Of a stretch of DNA of 64,000 nucleotides, positions 1-10,203 are shown piece after piece (positions within the stretch are counted from its first letter, which is position 1; each line of letters opens with the position of its first letter). Source of the stretch: Symbiodinium kawagutii (taxonomy: Eukaryota; Sar; Dinophyceae; Suessiales; Symbiodiniaceae); the NCBI GenBank assembly GCA_009767595.1, contig VSDK01027192.1, positions 263,669 through 327,668 on the forward strand, read 5' to 3'. Under the pieces are notes generated by a model. That model was given only the letters and a program-made list of their open reading frames with translations. It made no database searches and was not told where the DNA came from. A program made the translations under genes and the position numbers.

Positions 1-2
1 TT

Positions 3-2852
3 GGCATTCGGTGAAGCGATGTTATTCTCAGGCATCTGTTCATCTTCCGGCATCTGCTCATCCGCAAGGATTCCGTCATCACCGAAAATGTCCTCCTCGG
101 CAGGGTCACCCTCCGGCTCATTCATCTCTGCATCTTCGTCCTCAGCGGCGTAGATATCAGAGTACTCTTCACATTGCATGAGTTGAGCCAGCTTCTTTGC
201 AAGGGGATCTGGATAACTTTCTGCCATCACACTACGTTTCTGGCCACCAGGAGCATTGCCTTCGATCGGTACATGAATGTGGAGGCCATCACACTTCTTG
301 TTCAACTCATCGGCCAGGATCTTCTTGGTGGTTCTGAACCGTGCGGGTTTCTTTGAGGGACCCTCCTGACCATACTTGTCCGGCAGAACAAGGCCATACA
401 TGCATTGGTCCACATAGGCATCATAGCATAGTTCCTCCAAGCAGGAGAATGCCCATGTCTGCCATGCACGACTTGGCCAAGGATGTTCGATGTGTGCATG
501 TCGATGGTGTCGAGATTGTTCTTGGAATGCCACCGAGCACATCGTGAGAATTGTGTCGTGATTCTGTTTGCGCTCTTCCACTAGCTTGGCCTTGTACTCC
601 TCGGACTGGGCAATGTTGAGCTCCTGTAACGGGGACCACAATCGGCACATGGGAGCCATCAGAACCTCATCTGGCTCCTCATCGCGAAGCCTCTGTAGAA
701 ACTGTGTTCTGTGGGATGCCAAAGTGAAATCCCACCCAGTTTGCAGAGAGAAGATTTCGGTCATGACGTGAGGGTACTTGGCAAGGTGTTTTGTCGTTCT
801 TCCAGCACCAGCAAAGACTTCCCACACCACCTTCATCTTGGTTGTCTTGGTGATGGTCGAGCTGATGCTGAGCACCTTGTCAAGCTTCTTGCACTCTTCT
901 TCGGCTTGCCTCTCCATCTTCCTGAGTGCAAAGCCCGTGAGTCGCTTCGTCTTGCCGGTGTCCTCCTTCTGCTCATAGGTACCGCCATCACGGCGTGTGT
1001 CAGTCACGCGGACTTCCTTGTCGATAGGGGACACCTCGTGGATGCCCTCGGCGTGCAACATTTCATCCAGCAGCTGCTTGATGCCGTCCTTGATCGGTTC
1101 GCTGATGTGACCTTCTGCATCTTCAGGAACCAGCACTTGATCTGGTTCATTTCCAAGACAGCTCTTGATGTCCTTCCCAAGGTGTAGGAGATATTCTCCA
1201 CGAGCTCCAATGGACATAGGTTCCCAGTCGGCAGCAGGCCAGTGCATAGTCTTCTCCCGGTAGTTCACCACCAGCCCAAGTTGTTCCAACAACGGTCTGC
1301 CCACCAGAATGGGAGCCTCACCTTGGATGATGTACGTGAGGACATCAATGCGCTTGTTGCCCACGAAGAGAGGCAGAACGATGCATTGCTTAGTTGTCTC
1401 CTTCATCGAGTTGCCATACTTGAACCCTTTCTCGCAACTGAACATGGGAATCTCATGGATATTGAATCCATGTTCCAGAAGAAATCTCAGGTACTTCTTG
1501 ATTTGGAACGCGGACCCCAGCACTGATGCTGCACCACCATCTTGAACGGCTGTGTCGTCACCGACATAGTCATTGTCATCGCCCTCGATGTCGAAGGTGG
1601 AAGCGGCCATGTTGATGTTCGCATCATCAGAGTCCATCTTCCGCTTCTTGTCGCCACTCGGAGGCATAGGGCAGTTACGAGCCCAATGCCCAGCATTGCC
1701 GCATCGGAGGCATAGTTGACGACCAGCTCCACCCATTGCGGCTGCAGCTCGTGCTTTTGGATTTGGAGGCTTCCCACCGCCTTTTGACGAAGACGGTGAC
1801 GTTCGGCCCTTTGGAGACTTGCCTCCTTTCCCTTTGCCACGTCCTCTTTTCCCATGCCCTGTAGGCTGCGAGGGGGTACTCGTTGGCATCATCGCCACCA
1901 CTGGGTAAAACCCACGAGAGGTGCGAAGGGCGTTCATCTTTGACTTGGCGTCCATGTAGTTCGCGAACACCTCGTCGTATTCTTCCACATCATAGACGTT
2001 CTCTTGGTCAGGGAACAGTGAGTCATCGAAGTAGTCTTGCTCCTCGTCATACCATTCCTCGTTCGCTGCGAAGATCTCATCCTGGAGCATGATCGATGCA
2101 GTGTCCATCGAGACGGAATCATCACCAGGCGTCCACTCGTAGTAGGGCTCATCATCGTAATAGTACGCCTGGTCCTTTTGATTCGCCCGACTCCATCTGC
2201 TCGGCGAAGAATCCAGCTTCGAGTCCTGGCCCAAGATAAAGCTCATCGACTTCATGACTTCCGCCACCTGGAGCCCCTCAATGCCAGTGTTCGTCAGAAT
2301 CAACTGACGCTGTTCCTTGGTGATCCCACTTTTGCGAAGGAACCACCAGGCTTTCACTTTGTCCGGAAGCTTCACCTGATGCGTCATCTCCAGTCTTCGT
2401 TCGGCTCGTGTGTAGTCGTTCATGTACTCTTGGAGCGTCTGGTTGGCACGGCGCTGCAATCGAACGAAGAACTGCTCAAAGTCGTCTGGCAGCTCTGTCA
2501 AGGGGTCATATTTGAACCCTTTGTCCAGTCGAGAGAAGAGCTGTTCGTAAGCATCGGACTTGCCCATGTCTTCGATCTTCATGTCTTCGACCAAGTCCCA
2601 TGCCTTGCCGACCATGAGGGTGACCAAGTTGTAGACCACTTCTGATCCACGATTTCCCAGTTCCATCTTCTTCCTATAGATTTCACATCGTTTGCGAAAC
2701 TCTCTGTAGTCCGACATCTGGTTGCTAAACGTCGGGACCAAGTTGTCCAGACGAGAAGTGTTGACACCAGCTTGCTCGGCGCCTGGCCCATTCGCGGCCG
2801 CAGATTGCCCTGGACCTCTAGAGCCACTCCCTCCCCCATTGCCAGGGGGCAT
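3..2852 (-). mobile_element. Copia-like retroelement gag-pol, 5' part, runs off left edge
   Basis: One frame stays open from an ATG at 2852 (in-frame stop just upstream at 2856-2858) to the window edge, about 950 codons. In order: a Gly/Ser/Pro-rich start, a charged gag-like region, an acidic stretch, a Gly/Lys/Arg-rich linker, a zinc knuckle CLRCGNAGHWARNC (CX2CX4HX4C, about 1680-1722), a retropepsin-like region with DGGA in place of the usual D[ST]GA and a later ILVGRPLLEQLGL (about 1250-1550), then a region resembling a C5-methyltransferase (about 460-836). Integrase and reverse transcriptase would lie left of the window. The order gag, knuckle, protease is what LTR elements have; assignment to copia rather than gypsy is inference, since the decisive integrase/RT order is not visible. 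No internal stop was seen, so this copy may be young. Confidence 0.85.
460..836 (-). other. C5-methyltransferase-like region inside the gag-pol
   Basis: Downstream of the protease the polyprotein reads VWEVFAGAGR (like MTase motif I, [DE]xFAGxGG), then APMCRLWSPLQ (like motif IV PCQxxS, with a Cys retained), then IEHPWPS (like motif VI ENV, with the Glu retained), in the order and spacing of a cytosine-C5 methyltransferase catalytic half. The PC dipeptide is MC here and no target-recognition domain is evident, so it may be inactive or a relative with another role. Similarity is by motif only. Confidence 0.45.
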
Positions 2853-3146
2853 CACTCAATCGACAAAGGGAGCCACACAGACTCCGCTGCCAACAACAAG
2901 AGTTGGTAGCGAAACCACCAAAGCTGCCCACGAAGTCAGCTGCACAAATGAAGCTGCAATGCAACAGCACAGATCTTTTATGGCGTAGCGCGTTGGATCC
3001 AATGAACCCTCCCACTTAAGCCGCAGGCCACACATGTATATGTGACATGCCACTCTCATGCCATGGAATGCTGGAAGCAATTCACACATTCAATGCCAAT
3101 ATAATACTATATCATGTCTATCTCTCTATCTATCTACTGTATCTAC
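2853..3146. other. Leader/LTR-side DNA of the retroelement, no gene seen
   Basis: Upstream of the gag start. On the minus strand TGGCAGCGGAGTCTG (2878-2892) resembles a primer binding site complementary to initiator tRNA-Met (TGGTAGCAGAG-like), but it is imperfect and no LTR end ending in CA is obvious beside it. LTR borders could not be located because the partner LTR is outside the window. Confidence 0.25.
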
Positions 3147-3316
3147 ATCCATCCATCCATCCATCCATCCATCCATCCATCCATCCATCCATCCATCCAT
3201 CCATCCATCCATCCATCCATCCATCCATCAATCCATCATCCATCCATCCATCCATCCATCCATCCATCCATCCATCCATCCATCCATCCATCCATCCATC
3301 CATCCATCCATCCATC
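3147..3316. repeat. (ATCC)n microsatellite, 170 bases
   Basis: About 40 copies of ATCC with one interruption near 3225-3240. The long reading frames through it (His-Pro-Ser or Met-Asp-Gly repeats) are artefacts of the tetranucleotide. Confidence 0.97.
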
Positions 3317-3338
3317 TGTCTCCGAATCTACAAATGGC

Positions 3339-3536
3339 CTGTGAAATGTCAGAGTGCCACCTTGCCAAAAATATCAGAGCACGCTACTCCCAAATGCTCA
3401 ACAGTGATCGCAGCAAAGCAGGTGGACTCATCAAAAGCTCCTTGAAGCTCCGAAATGGCAGAATCGAGGACCGGCTGAAATCCATGCTGGCACCGCGGTC
3501 CTGGAGACTTCGCAACTGTCACTGGGTCTTCTCTCT
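3339..3536 (-). CDS. Possible minus-strand exon, unrecognised
   Basis: Between two simple repeats a stop-free minus frame reads like helical protein ([19 protein letters not shown], then [19 protein letters not shown]) and ends in a stop near 3390. It could be a 3' exon of the JmjC gene to the right, but it lacks the second metal-binding His expected there. Weak. Confidence 0.25.
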
Positions 3537-4034
3537 TTCTCTCTTTCTCTCTTTCTTTCTTTCTTTCTTTCTATCTATCTATCTATCGACCTACCTACCT
3601 ACCTAACTAGCTCTCTATCTATCTACAATATCTCCCCTGTTTAATTTTAATCCTTCCTTTTTGGTTCTTCTCCTTCTCTCTCGTTCTTCTCCTTCTCTCT
3701 GTTTCTCCTTCTTTCCTTCTTCCTCTCTGTTTTTCTTCCTTTCTCTTCCATTTCTCTTTCTTTATTTCTGTCCTTCCTTGTTTTTCCATTGTTTCCTTTC
3801 TTTTTCTCCCCCTCACTCTTCCTCTCACTCGCACTCTTCCTCTCACTCTTCCTCTCACTCTTCCTCCCACTTTTTCTCTCACTCTTCCTCTCACTCTTCC
3901 TCTCACTCTTCCTCTCACTCTTCCTCTCCCTCTTCCTCTCACTCTTCCTCTCACTCTTCCTCTCTCTTTCTTTCTCTTTGTCTCTCTCACTCTCTCACTT
4001 CGCTCACTCACTCACTCACTCACTCACTCCCTCA
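3529..4034. repeat. Pyrimidine-rich repeats including a 12-base minisatellite
   Basis: CTTT/CTAT/CTAC tetranucleotide runs (3529-3625), a mixed CT tract, about twelve copies of the 12-mer CACTCTTCCTCT with drift (3821-3966), then CTCA repeats (4003-4033). Non-coding: the Ser/Phe/Leu or Arg/Gly/Glu frames through it are translation of the repeat. Confidence 0.95.
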
Positions 4035-4085
4035 TTACTGCAACACAATTGAAAATCATCAACCATCATTGACTGTCACTGACCA

Positions 4086-5462
4086 TCAGAAATTGCCCGA
4101 CTTCAAACCATCGCAATGCTCTGGCTGCATAGCCTCTGCCAGGTCCTTCGAGATAGGATAGACATACCGTGCATCCCCAGGAGGGTAGAGCCATATGCGC
4201 TTCTGACCGCAGAGGCACACCATGAGGTTCCTCAGCGCAGCGCCCTTTGCCAAGCCTACACTCACTGGAAAAGTGGTTGACTTCATTGCGGATCGCAGGT
4301 CTTGTGAACAAAATAAAGTTGTCCATTGAATCGGTCGTAAAGCACTGAACACTTCCAAACTCATCCTGGAAGGGCCATGCTATGTGGGCCATGCTTCTCA
4401 TGCGCGTCGTAGTGGACTGACGTGGTGTTGCGACCACACCCGAAGTAGGTGAAAACACCCTCGGGCAGCAAATCGCCGAAACAGCTTTGGTACTCCTGGA
4501 GGCTGCAGTCCAATCAGGGTGTTGATGTCTCTGCTTCGCAGGGCGGGGGATCAAGTGCAGGAAATGCACTGGGAGGTGTCCTTGGGGTCATGTCGCGGTT
4601 CATATCGCACGCAAATGCAAGAAACAACAGGGGTCCCAAAACGCATAGTACAGAAGCCTTGCAAAAAGATCTCAACACTACTTTGTGTTCCATCACCTTT
4701 CACTTTAGTATGGATCTATTCTATCTTTCTCATATGTTTATTATATCTTTGTTGTAAATCACATCTTTACAAGTAACATCTTTATAAATCATATCCTCAT
4801 CATATCTTTTGTCCTATCCCTTGGCCAATTCTGTGACCCTGGCCCCATGTCCTGCTGCGGGCTCGTTTCTGCCTCCGTGACCTCCTGGGCCAACTCAGGC
4901 AGCTCCGCCTGCAAGGGAACCTTCCCCAAGTAGTAGGGCATGGGATGCTCGCCTCAGCGAAGCATGGGCTGATGATGCTGATGGCAGTGGGTAACTAATG
5001 GTACTTGTTGTGGTTAATGGTAGTTATCAACATGGCAGTTGTATTGGTAACTTGTGTTTTTTTCAGATGGCGAAGGTCATGGCGAAGGTCATGATGATGG
5101 TCGTGATGATGGTCATGATGATGGTCATGATGATGATCATGAATGGTTCTGAATCCTACGAATGATCATGATGGTTTGGTCATGAAGCCGTGGTCATCAT
5201 TGAGGAAATATTTCAGAATGGCTTGTGATGATTGATGACGATTCATCATTCATCGCCTTCAACAACGGCCAATTCTAGTTAATAGCGGTCAAATACGAAG
5301 GGCAGGGGTCAAATAGGCCATCAGCATCCATCAGCAACCCACGTCCAACATATCTTGTCGTGCAAAAGTTAGCGTGATAACATATACCTTCACCTTGGAA
5401 AAATAAAACACCTTCGTTCTTGTGATTCATGAACACATCAAAACTACTTTAACCAATATATA

Positions 5463-5493
<31 letters not shown>

Positions 5494-6569
5494 ATTTCTT
5501 TATTTATTTGCAATATCAATGTGTGTGTACCTGTTTAAGTAACAACTTCGTTCGTTTCAAAATCACCCGTCAGCATCCCAAACCTCTGCACCCGCCTCGC
5601 TCACAGGCTTCGACGGCATCCAAATAGGCAGCAAACGGCAGCTTCAGTTCCTCAGTGGTGATCTCGTGGGTCATTCCATGGGGTAACTCCAGAGCTGATT
5701 CTCTCGCCGTTTGCTGAACTCTTCAGCGATGAGCATCTAGAGATAGCAAGGGATTGATAGGGAGAAGAAACGAAGGTATGCAAATTTATGTGATATAAAT
5801 TATTCATGTCATATCCCCGATTCTGAATGATGTCTTCAGCATGGGATTTCTAATGGATTTCCAGTCACTCGAAGTGCGCTGAGGAGGGAGCTGGGTCTGT
5901 CATGAACTGCTGCCGGCCAGCTCCATCCTTGAAGCCAAGGCTTTTCACCAGCACCTCATGCTGAAGACTTGGCCTCCATTTCTTTCCCTGGCCTTCCTTT
6001 ATCTTCGTTGTTATCTTCCTTGTTATCTTCCTTCTTATCCTTTCTTCTTATCCTTTCTTCCTTGTTATCTTCTCCTTTGATTTCCTTTTCACATCTTTTC
6101 ACCCTTCGAAGTCTTGACTTTACGAGACTTTCAAAAGCGAAACTCCAAAATGCAAACATTAGACCCCACGCGTATGACTCAGTCTTGGACTCGGCGGTGG
6201 CTGCACTTTCTCCTCAAAAAGTTGAAGTCTGGCAACGACTCAGCAGGTTGAAATCGGTCGGGCGGGAATGCCCTCCGAATGACCTCAGCAATACAAAACC
6301 TCTAACTGTTAGAACTGCTGAGGTTGAGAACTGCTTTGACTGCTGTAGTCAATGCCCATTAGCTGCTTTGACTTAGAAACTGTGAACTACAGAGTTGAAC
6401 TATGTTGAACTCTTAACATCTCTTAACCCAAACCGCGCGAAAGAACCAAAGATGCAACTGGCCAACCAACTCAACCTGACTCAATTGGCCGGGGCTCCAG
6501 GGGCGTCCCCGTCAAGACGTAGTGAGTGAAGAAGTCTTCGGCCGAGGGCAAGTCATGCAACACTTTTAC
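4086..6569 (-). CDS. JmjC/cupin_8 domain (Fe(II)/2-oxoglutarate oxygenase-like), seven exons
   Basis: Seven small exons give one continuous JmjC N-half with agreeing phases: 6569-6498 (DLPSAEDFFTHYV), 6283-6191 (VIRRAFPPDRF), 5960-5869 (HEVLVKSLGF), 5720-5596 (HEITTEELKLPFAAYLDA), 4952-4882 (PMPYYLGKVPLQAELPEL), 4495-4398 (TYFGCGRNTTSVHYDAHE), 4230-4086 (NLMVCLCGQKRIWLYPP). Known family features are present in order: the YLxQxxLxxELPEL segment, the HxD iron motif (HYD), then NLxxxxxGxKRxxLYPP. The inferred donors are GA (after 6498), GT, GT, GC (GCGGGT at 5595), GT and GA (4397). These proteins hydroxylate or demethylate protein side chains using iron and 2-oxoglutarate; the substrate is unknown. 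The distal His ligand is not found: the last frame stops at 4086 and repeats follow. Probably the C-terminal part of the gene described at 7900-11310. Confidence 0.8.
5066..5150. repeat. Degenerate 12-base repeat (GGTCATGATGAT) in an intron
   Basis: Tandem GGTCATGATGAT/GGTCATGGCGAA units inside the intron between the exons at 5596 and 4952. The rest of that intron shows only an AT tract (5456-5492) and nothing gene-like. Confidence 0.85.
5456..5492. repeat. (TA)n/(GATATA)n microsatellite
   Basis: Alternating TA followed by GATATA units in the same intron. Confidence 0.9.
5988..6095. repeat. CTT-rich degenerate repeat
   Basis: TTATCTTCCTTG/TTATCCTTTCTTC units in the intron between the JmjC exons at 6191 and 5960. 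Confidence 0.85.
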
Positions 6570-7296
6570 CTCGGCAGTCCAGTGGTGACCGCACCCACGT
6601 CATGAATGAAAGAAGGACTGCTGCGATAGATGGCAGTCGTCACATGTCCCCACTGCGCATCATTCTCGAACTGTTGGGAGATTTTTCAAATCAAAAAGAC
6701 TTGTAACTTTATAATATGATTTCATTCACTTTCTAACATAATATTGCTTTCATCTTCTTTCATGATTGGATCCATTCGGGATCCCCAGCGCTGCGCCAAG
6801 GGGCTTCTGTGGGCAAGTCGAGGCCCCGAAGCAAAGTGACATGAATGCCCAGCTGAGCCATCCTCGCAGAGCAGTCCCCGTGGTTCCCCCCTGGCAGCCC
6901 TGCCAGCCCTGGCGCCCACGCAACCAGCAACCACGCAACCCACGGCCTGAACAAGCATAGAATCGAGGGCACAGAGGTGCTACTTGCCAGGAGCTCTTGC
7001 AAGAACTCCGTCGAAGCTGCAGGGATGGCGCCTTCAACACATGCGAAGGGGCACAGATCGCGGCTGTGACGGTGCCCGGTTCCCCCACCTTTGGATGCAG
7101 CTTGCTCCAGCATTGAAGCACACTGCTGCAACAGCTGCGCTTGCGCATCGCCGGCAAACTTTGCTGCCTCGCGGCCAGAGCTTTGGGGTCTCCGTGGTTA
7201 AGACTGACCTTTGGATACTTTCGAGCCCGTTTCTCAAAACCTTCAAACTCTTTTGAGGAAAAAGTTGACTTGGTTATTCTTCGGGGTTCTAGAATC

Positions 7297-7329
<33 letters not shown>

Positions 7330-7330
7330 G

Positions 7331-7375
<45 letters not shown>

Positions 7376-7405
7376 ATCTAATCTAATCTAATCTAATCTA
7401 ATCTA

Positions 7406-7450
<45 letters not shown>

Positions 7451-7459
7451 ACTAATCTA

Positions 7460-7505
<46 letters not shown>

Positions 7506-8302
7506 GTTTGTTACATTCTTTTCCTTCTTATTCTGTGGGCCAAGAACCTCGAAGAAACTGAGATCCTGCGATGCTGCAACCCTGAGCCCTACCCCCCGGC
7601 CGTGTCGTCAGCTCCGCGCTGCAGCTGCTCTTCAGCTGTGGCGTGGCGCTTCGGGAGCTGTTCGATTCCCAGGGCCTGGAGCACCGCTTGGCGGAAGCAG
7701 AGGCAGGGGGAGTTCACCATGGGCATGTCATGGCTAGTGCTGGCTTCCAATGTCTATAACTTCACGAATAATGGGAGGGACTGATGATGAACTAATGGCG
7801 CTAGACTAGACTATCGTTACTAATGATGGGACTATGAACATCTACAACCTGCACGAACCATGGTTGCAAATTGTTACATGGTTGACACCTGCACCTAACA
7901 CTTTTGGGGTTCATCTGCTTCGTGGCCTCCCGGGCTTTATTTGCCAAGTCTTCCAGTTTGTCGGAGCCTTCACAAATTCCTGAGCATGGCTTCAGCTTAA
8001 GCCTTAAGCACGATGGCAGGCCCAGGCCCACCGAAATGGTGCAGCCCATTCTCTAAGTTTTGACTTGAGAAATATTTTCTCTCTCTTCTCTCTCTTCTCT
8101 CACTCTCTCTCTTCTCTTCTCTTTCTCTTCTCCCACTACCTCTTTCCTCTTTCTCTTCTTGTCACCTGGCATCACCTGGCACGGTCTCCTGTTTCTATTA
8201 GCCGTGATGAAGGGGATGAACAAAGCAGCACCTTGCCCGCTGTCAGCCAGGCACGTCTCTGCACTGCATGCTTCATGAGGTCCACTCCCTGCGCATTCGC
8301 AG
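6570..8302 (-). CDS. Linker exons between the SET part and the JmjC part
   Basis: Small minus-strand exons of helical, unrecognised protein: 8288-8232 (VDLMKHAVQRRAWLTAGK, before a GT), about 7982-7900 (GSDKLEDLANKAREATKQM), about 7175-7090 (AAKFAGDAQAQLLQQCASM, before GGTGGGG), about 7040-6990 (PAASTEFLQELL) and about 6860-6770 (MAQLGIHVTLLRGLDLPTEA). Composition (Ala, Gln, Glu, Leu) and frame make them convincing as coding. The phase joins from 8288 leftward are not all resolved, so an exon may be missing or a gene boundary may lie here. Confidence 0.55.
7293..7505. repeat. (CTAT)n with inner (CTAAT)n, 210 bases
   Basis: CTAT tetranucleotides flank a block of TCTAA/CTAAT pentanucleotides (7373-7408) and a second short one near 7450. 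Intronic with respect to the minus-strand gene. Confidence 0.97.
7540..7760 (+). CDS. Possible plus-strand exon(s), unrecognised
   Basis: After a pyrimidine tract and an AG (about 7549) a plus frame reads NLEETEILRCCNPEPYPP; overlapping it another plus frame reads SALQLLFSCGVALRELFD then GLEHRLAEAEAGG with a GC-type donor-like GAG|GCAGGG near 7703. Both look protein-like but they are in different phases, so at most one is right. It lies inside an intron of the minus-strand gene. Confidence 0.3.
8065..8160. repeat. CTCTT-rich tract
   Basis: Degenerate CTCTCTT/CTTCTC pyrimidine run in an intron; no gene seen. Confidence 0.85.
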
Positions 8303-8378
8303 GCAAACCATATTTTTCCTCAGACAGCATAAGCGAAGAAACCCCAAGAAACCCTGAAAACGCTTAGATTCTCAGAAC

Positions 8379-10127
8379 TCGAAGAGCACGGTGAGGCAAG
8401 CAAATCCAGGAGTGCATTCCGTGCAGCACAGGCTCTAGCACAGGCTTCTGCACAGAGAGAACCAACGGCCCCAAAGCGGCTTGTAAGCCAATCTTCTTCC
8501 GAGCACAGCTATCATAAGCCTGCAGCCGCATCATGTTGTACCACCTCTCACTACCACGCTTCCACAGTACCCACTTTTTGATGACTCGCCTCCCGCAAGG
8601 ATCGTTGAAAGGTGTCATCTTTGTACTTACCGAGGAGCTCACTCAGTAAAGCCTCCCAGGATGAGCCCGTCACAGCACATACAAATCGCATCAAATCGCA
8701 TCAAATCGAATCCTTTTCTGACTCTGGCAGCCTTAAGAGGACTACAAGCAACAACTTTTTACTGAGTGCTTCCTCCTGATTCAGCCATATATAAGCCTGA
8801 CTCAAAATGCACCGCCGCGTCTCAAGAGTAGGAATCTTCCAGCCGCTCAACTTCCCAAGTTTATCCAACTTCCCAACTTTCTGCCCCTCAAACTTTCCTG
8901 TCCTCCAGCTCCGCAGCAGACAAGTCCTGCGGCTCCATGGCTGCGACCAAGTTCTCAGCTGCGTGTCGAACTGCTCGTCCAACGGCATATTTTCATGGCT
9001 GTTGAGATGCCCTTAGGTCACTTGGATGACGTTACCCGTTGCCAATCCCCTGGTTCTGCTGGCTATGCCAATTCTTCGACCACGAACTCGGCCGAGCATT
9101 CGTGGTTGCAGTGTGGTCGTGCCAAAGCTTGCAGCAAACAAAAGAGCCGTCAAAACCTTCCCGGCTTGATGGCTTTGCATACGCAAGATGTTGTGTGTGT
9201 GCATGCTCAGGTATATGTATATTTTTTTCAATCGCCATCTCGAAGGTTCAGCTGGGCTGAGGGCGAGCAGGTGGCCCATGTATATTATATATATTATATA
9301 TATATATATATCCATTTATCGATTCATTGATTTATTCATTTTTGATTATCATCCAATTTGTTTTTTGTTTGTTTACTGATGTGTGAATTTATTTAGCCAA
9401 GAGTTATACTGAGACGGAAAATGAATGAAAACGATCCATATTTGCATGCGTGCACACGGAACTGGTCTAGGCAGGATTGTCATAGTCCATTTCAAGAATT
9501 TCAAGAATCTCATCTGCCAACACTCCAAGTTGTCTTCCCTGATCCTACCCGGAGCCCAGCTTGCCGGAAATGCGAGTGACACAAGTGGCCAGAAATACTC
9601 GAAACATCTAAAAACTCAAAGAAATGCAAGGAAATGCTGGAACAAAGTGACCAAAGCATGCAAATGATGGCAGTTTGCACCATTGAAATCAACCCAAAGG
9701 ATCCGAAGGATCCGATGGATCTGGAAGCTGCCCATCGCCGTTTGGTGCCGTTGCGTGCCCATCCAGGGACCCAGGCCCGAAGCACACGAGGCATCCCCAT
9801 GGCCTTGGCAGTCAGCAGATCCAACGCCTTGAGAGTCTGCTGAAGCGGGGCAAACGCATCCAACATAGCCGTGCTATGCTGGGCCCCTGCGCGGCTATGA
9901 TTTAGCTACAAGCATTGCACTGGCTACGTTGGATGTGTGAGAAATCCACTGATCTTCAATGACTTTAGCTACAAGCATTGCACATCTTGGTGTCACACGA
10001 GCTCTCCAGTAGCCTTCCCCATAGAATGCGTAGATCTCTTCACCGCAGCTGATCTGTCGAAGAGCGATGGCTAAAGCTCGACGCTCCCTGGCGTTCCACA
10101 ACAGCTTCTCCCGTGGCGTCGGTGACG
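8379..10127 (-). CDS. End of SET domain and following exons, joined in phase toward the JmjC part
   Basis: Exon 10127-9999 ends the SET domain: ALAIALRQISCGEEIYAF then YGEGYW, the GEE(L/I)xxxYG motif. Then: about 9860-9730 (LDAFAPLQQTLKALDLLTAK), 9544-9473 (LGVLADEILEILEMDYDNP, GC donor), 8953-8898 (NLVAAMEPQDLSAAELED, GA donor), 8641-8575 (ELLGKYKDDTFQRSL, GT donor), 8508-8379 (CAEACARACAARNALLDLL). The last four join without a phase break: 9473 ends phase 0 and 8953 starts phase 0; 8898 ends two bases into a codon and 8641 supplies one; 8575 ends phase 0 and 8508 starts phase 0. That continuity argues that the SET transcript goes on leftward toward the JmjC exons. An alternative is an ATG at 8691 opening a separate gene in the same frame as the 8641 exon. 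Confidence 0.65.
9222..9277 (-). repeat. Retroposon-like 3' end with A tail, copy 1
   Basis: On the minus strand the sequence GAGATGGCGATTGAAAAAAA closes a block containing CTCGCCCTCAGCCCAGCTGA. A second copy, about 48 of 56 bases the same, is at 54189-54246. Shared block plus A tail suggests the 3' end of a SINE or LINE-like retroposon. Confidence 0.5.
9277..9330. repeat. (AT)n microsatellite
   Basis: TATATTATATATATTATATATATATATA-type alternating tract, beside the retroposon-like tail. Confidence 0.9.
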
Positions 10128-10203
10128 CTGTGACTCTGTGACTCTGGGACTCCCTTCACCTCTTCAGCTTGAGAAACTTCACATTGTGCTTGGAGTGATC
10201 GGC

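Noticed and set aside
1934..2645. 202-codon plus frame and other frames within 1-2850
   Set aside because: Out-of-frame or antisense readings of the uninterrupted gag-pol frame, which contains the zinc knuckle.
3047..3606. Long His-Pro-Ser and Met-Asp-Gly frames
   Set aside because: They are translations of the ATCC repeat in each phase and strand.
3619..4161. Arg/Gly/Glu-rich and Ser/His-rich frames of 130-166 codons
   Set aside because: They run through the CT-rich 12-base minisatellite and have no non-repeat part with protein character.
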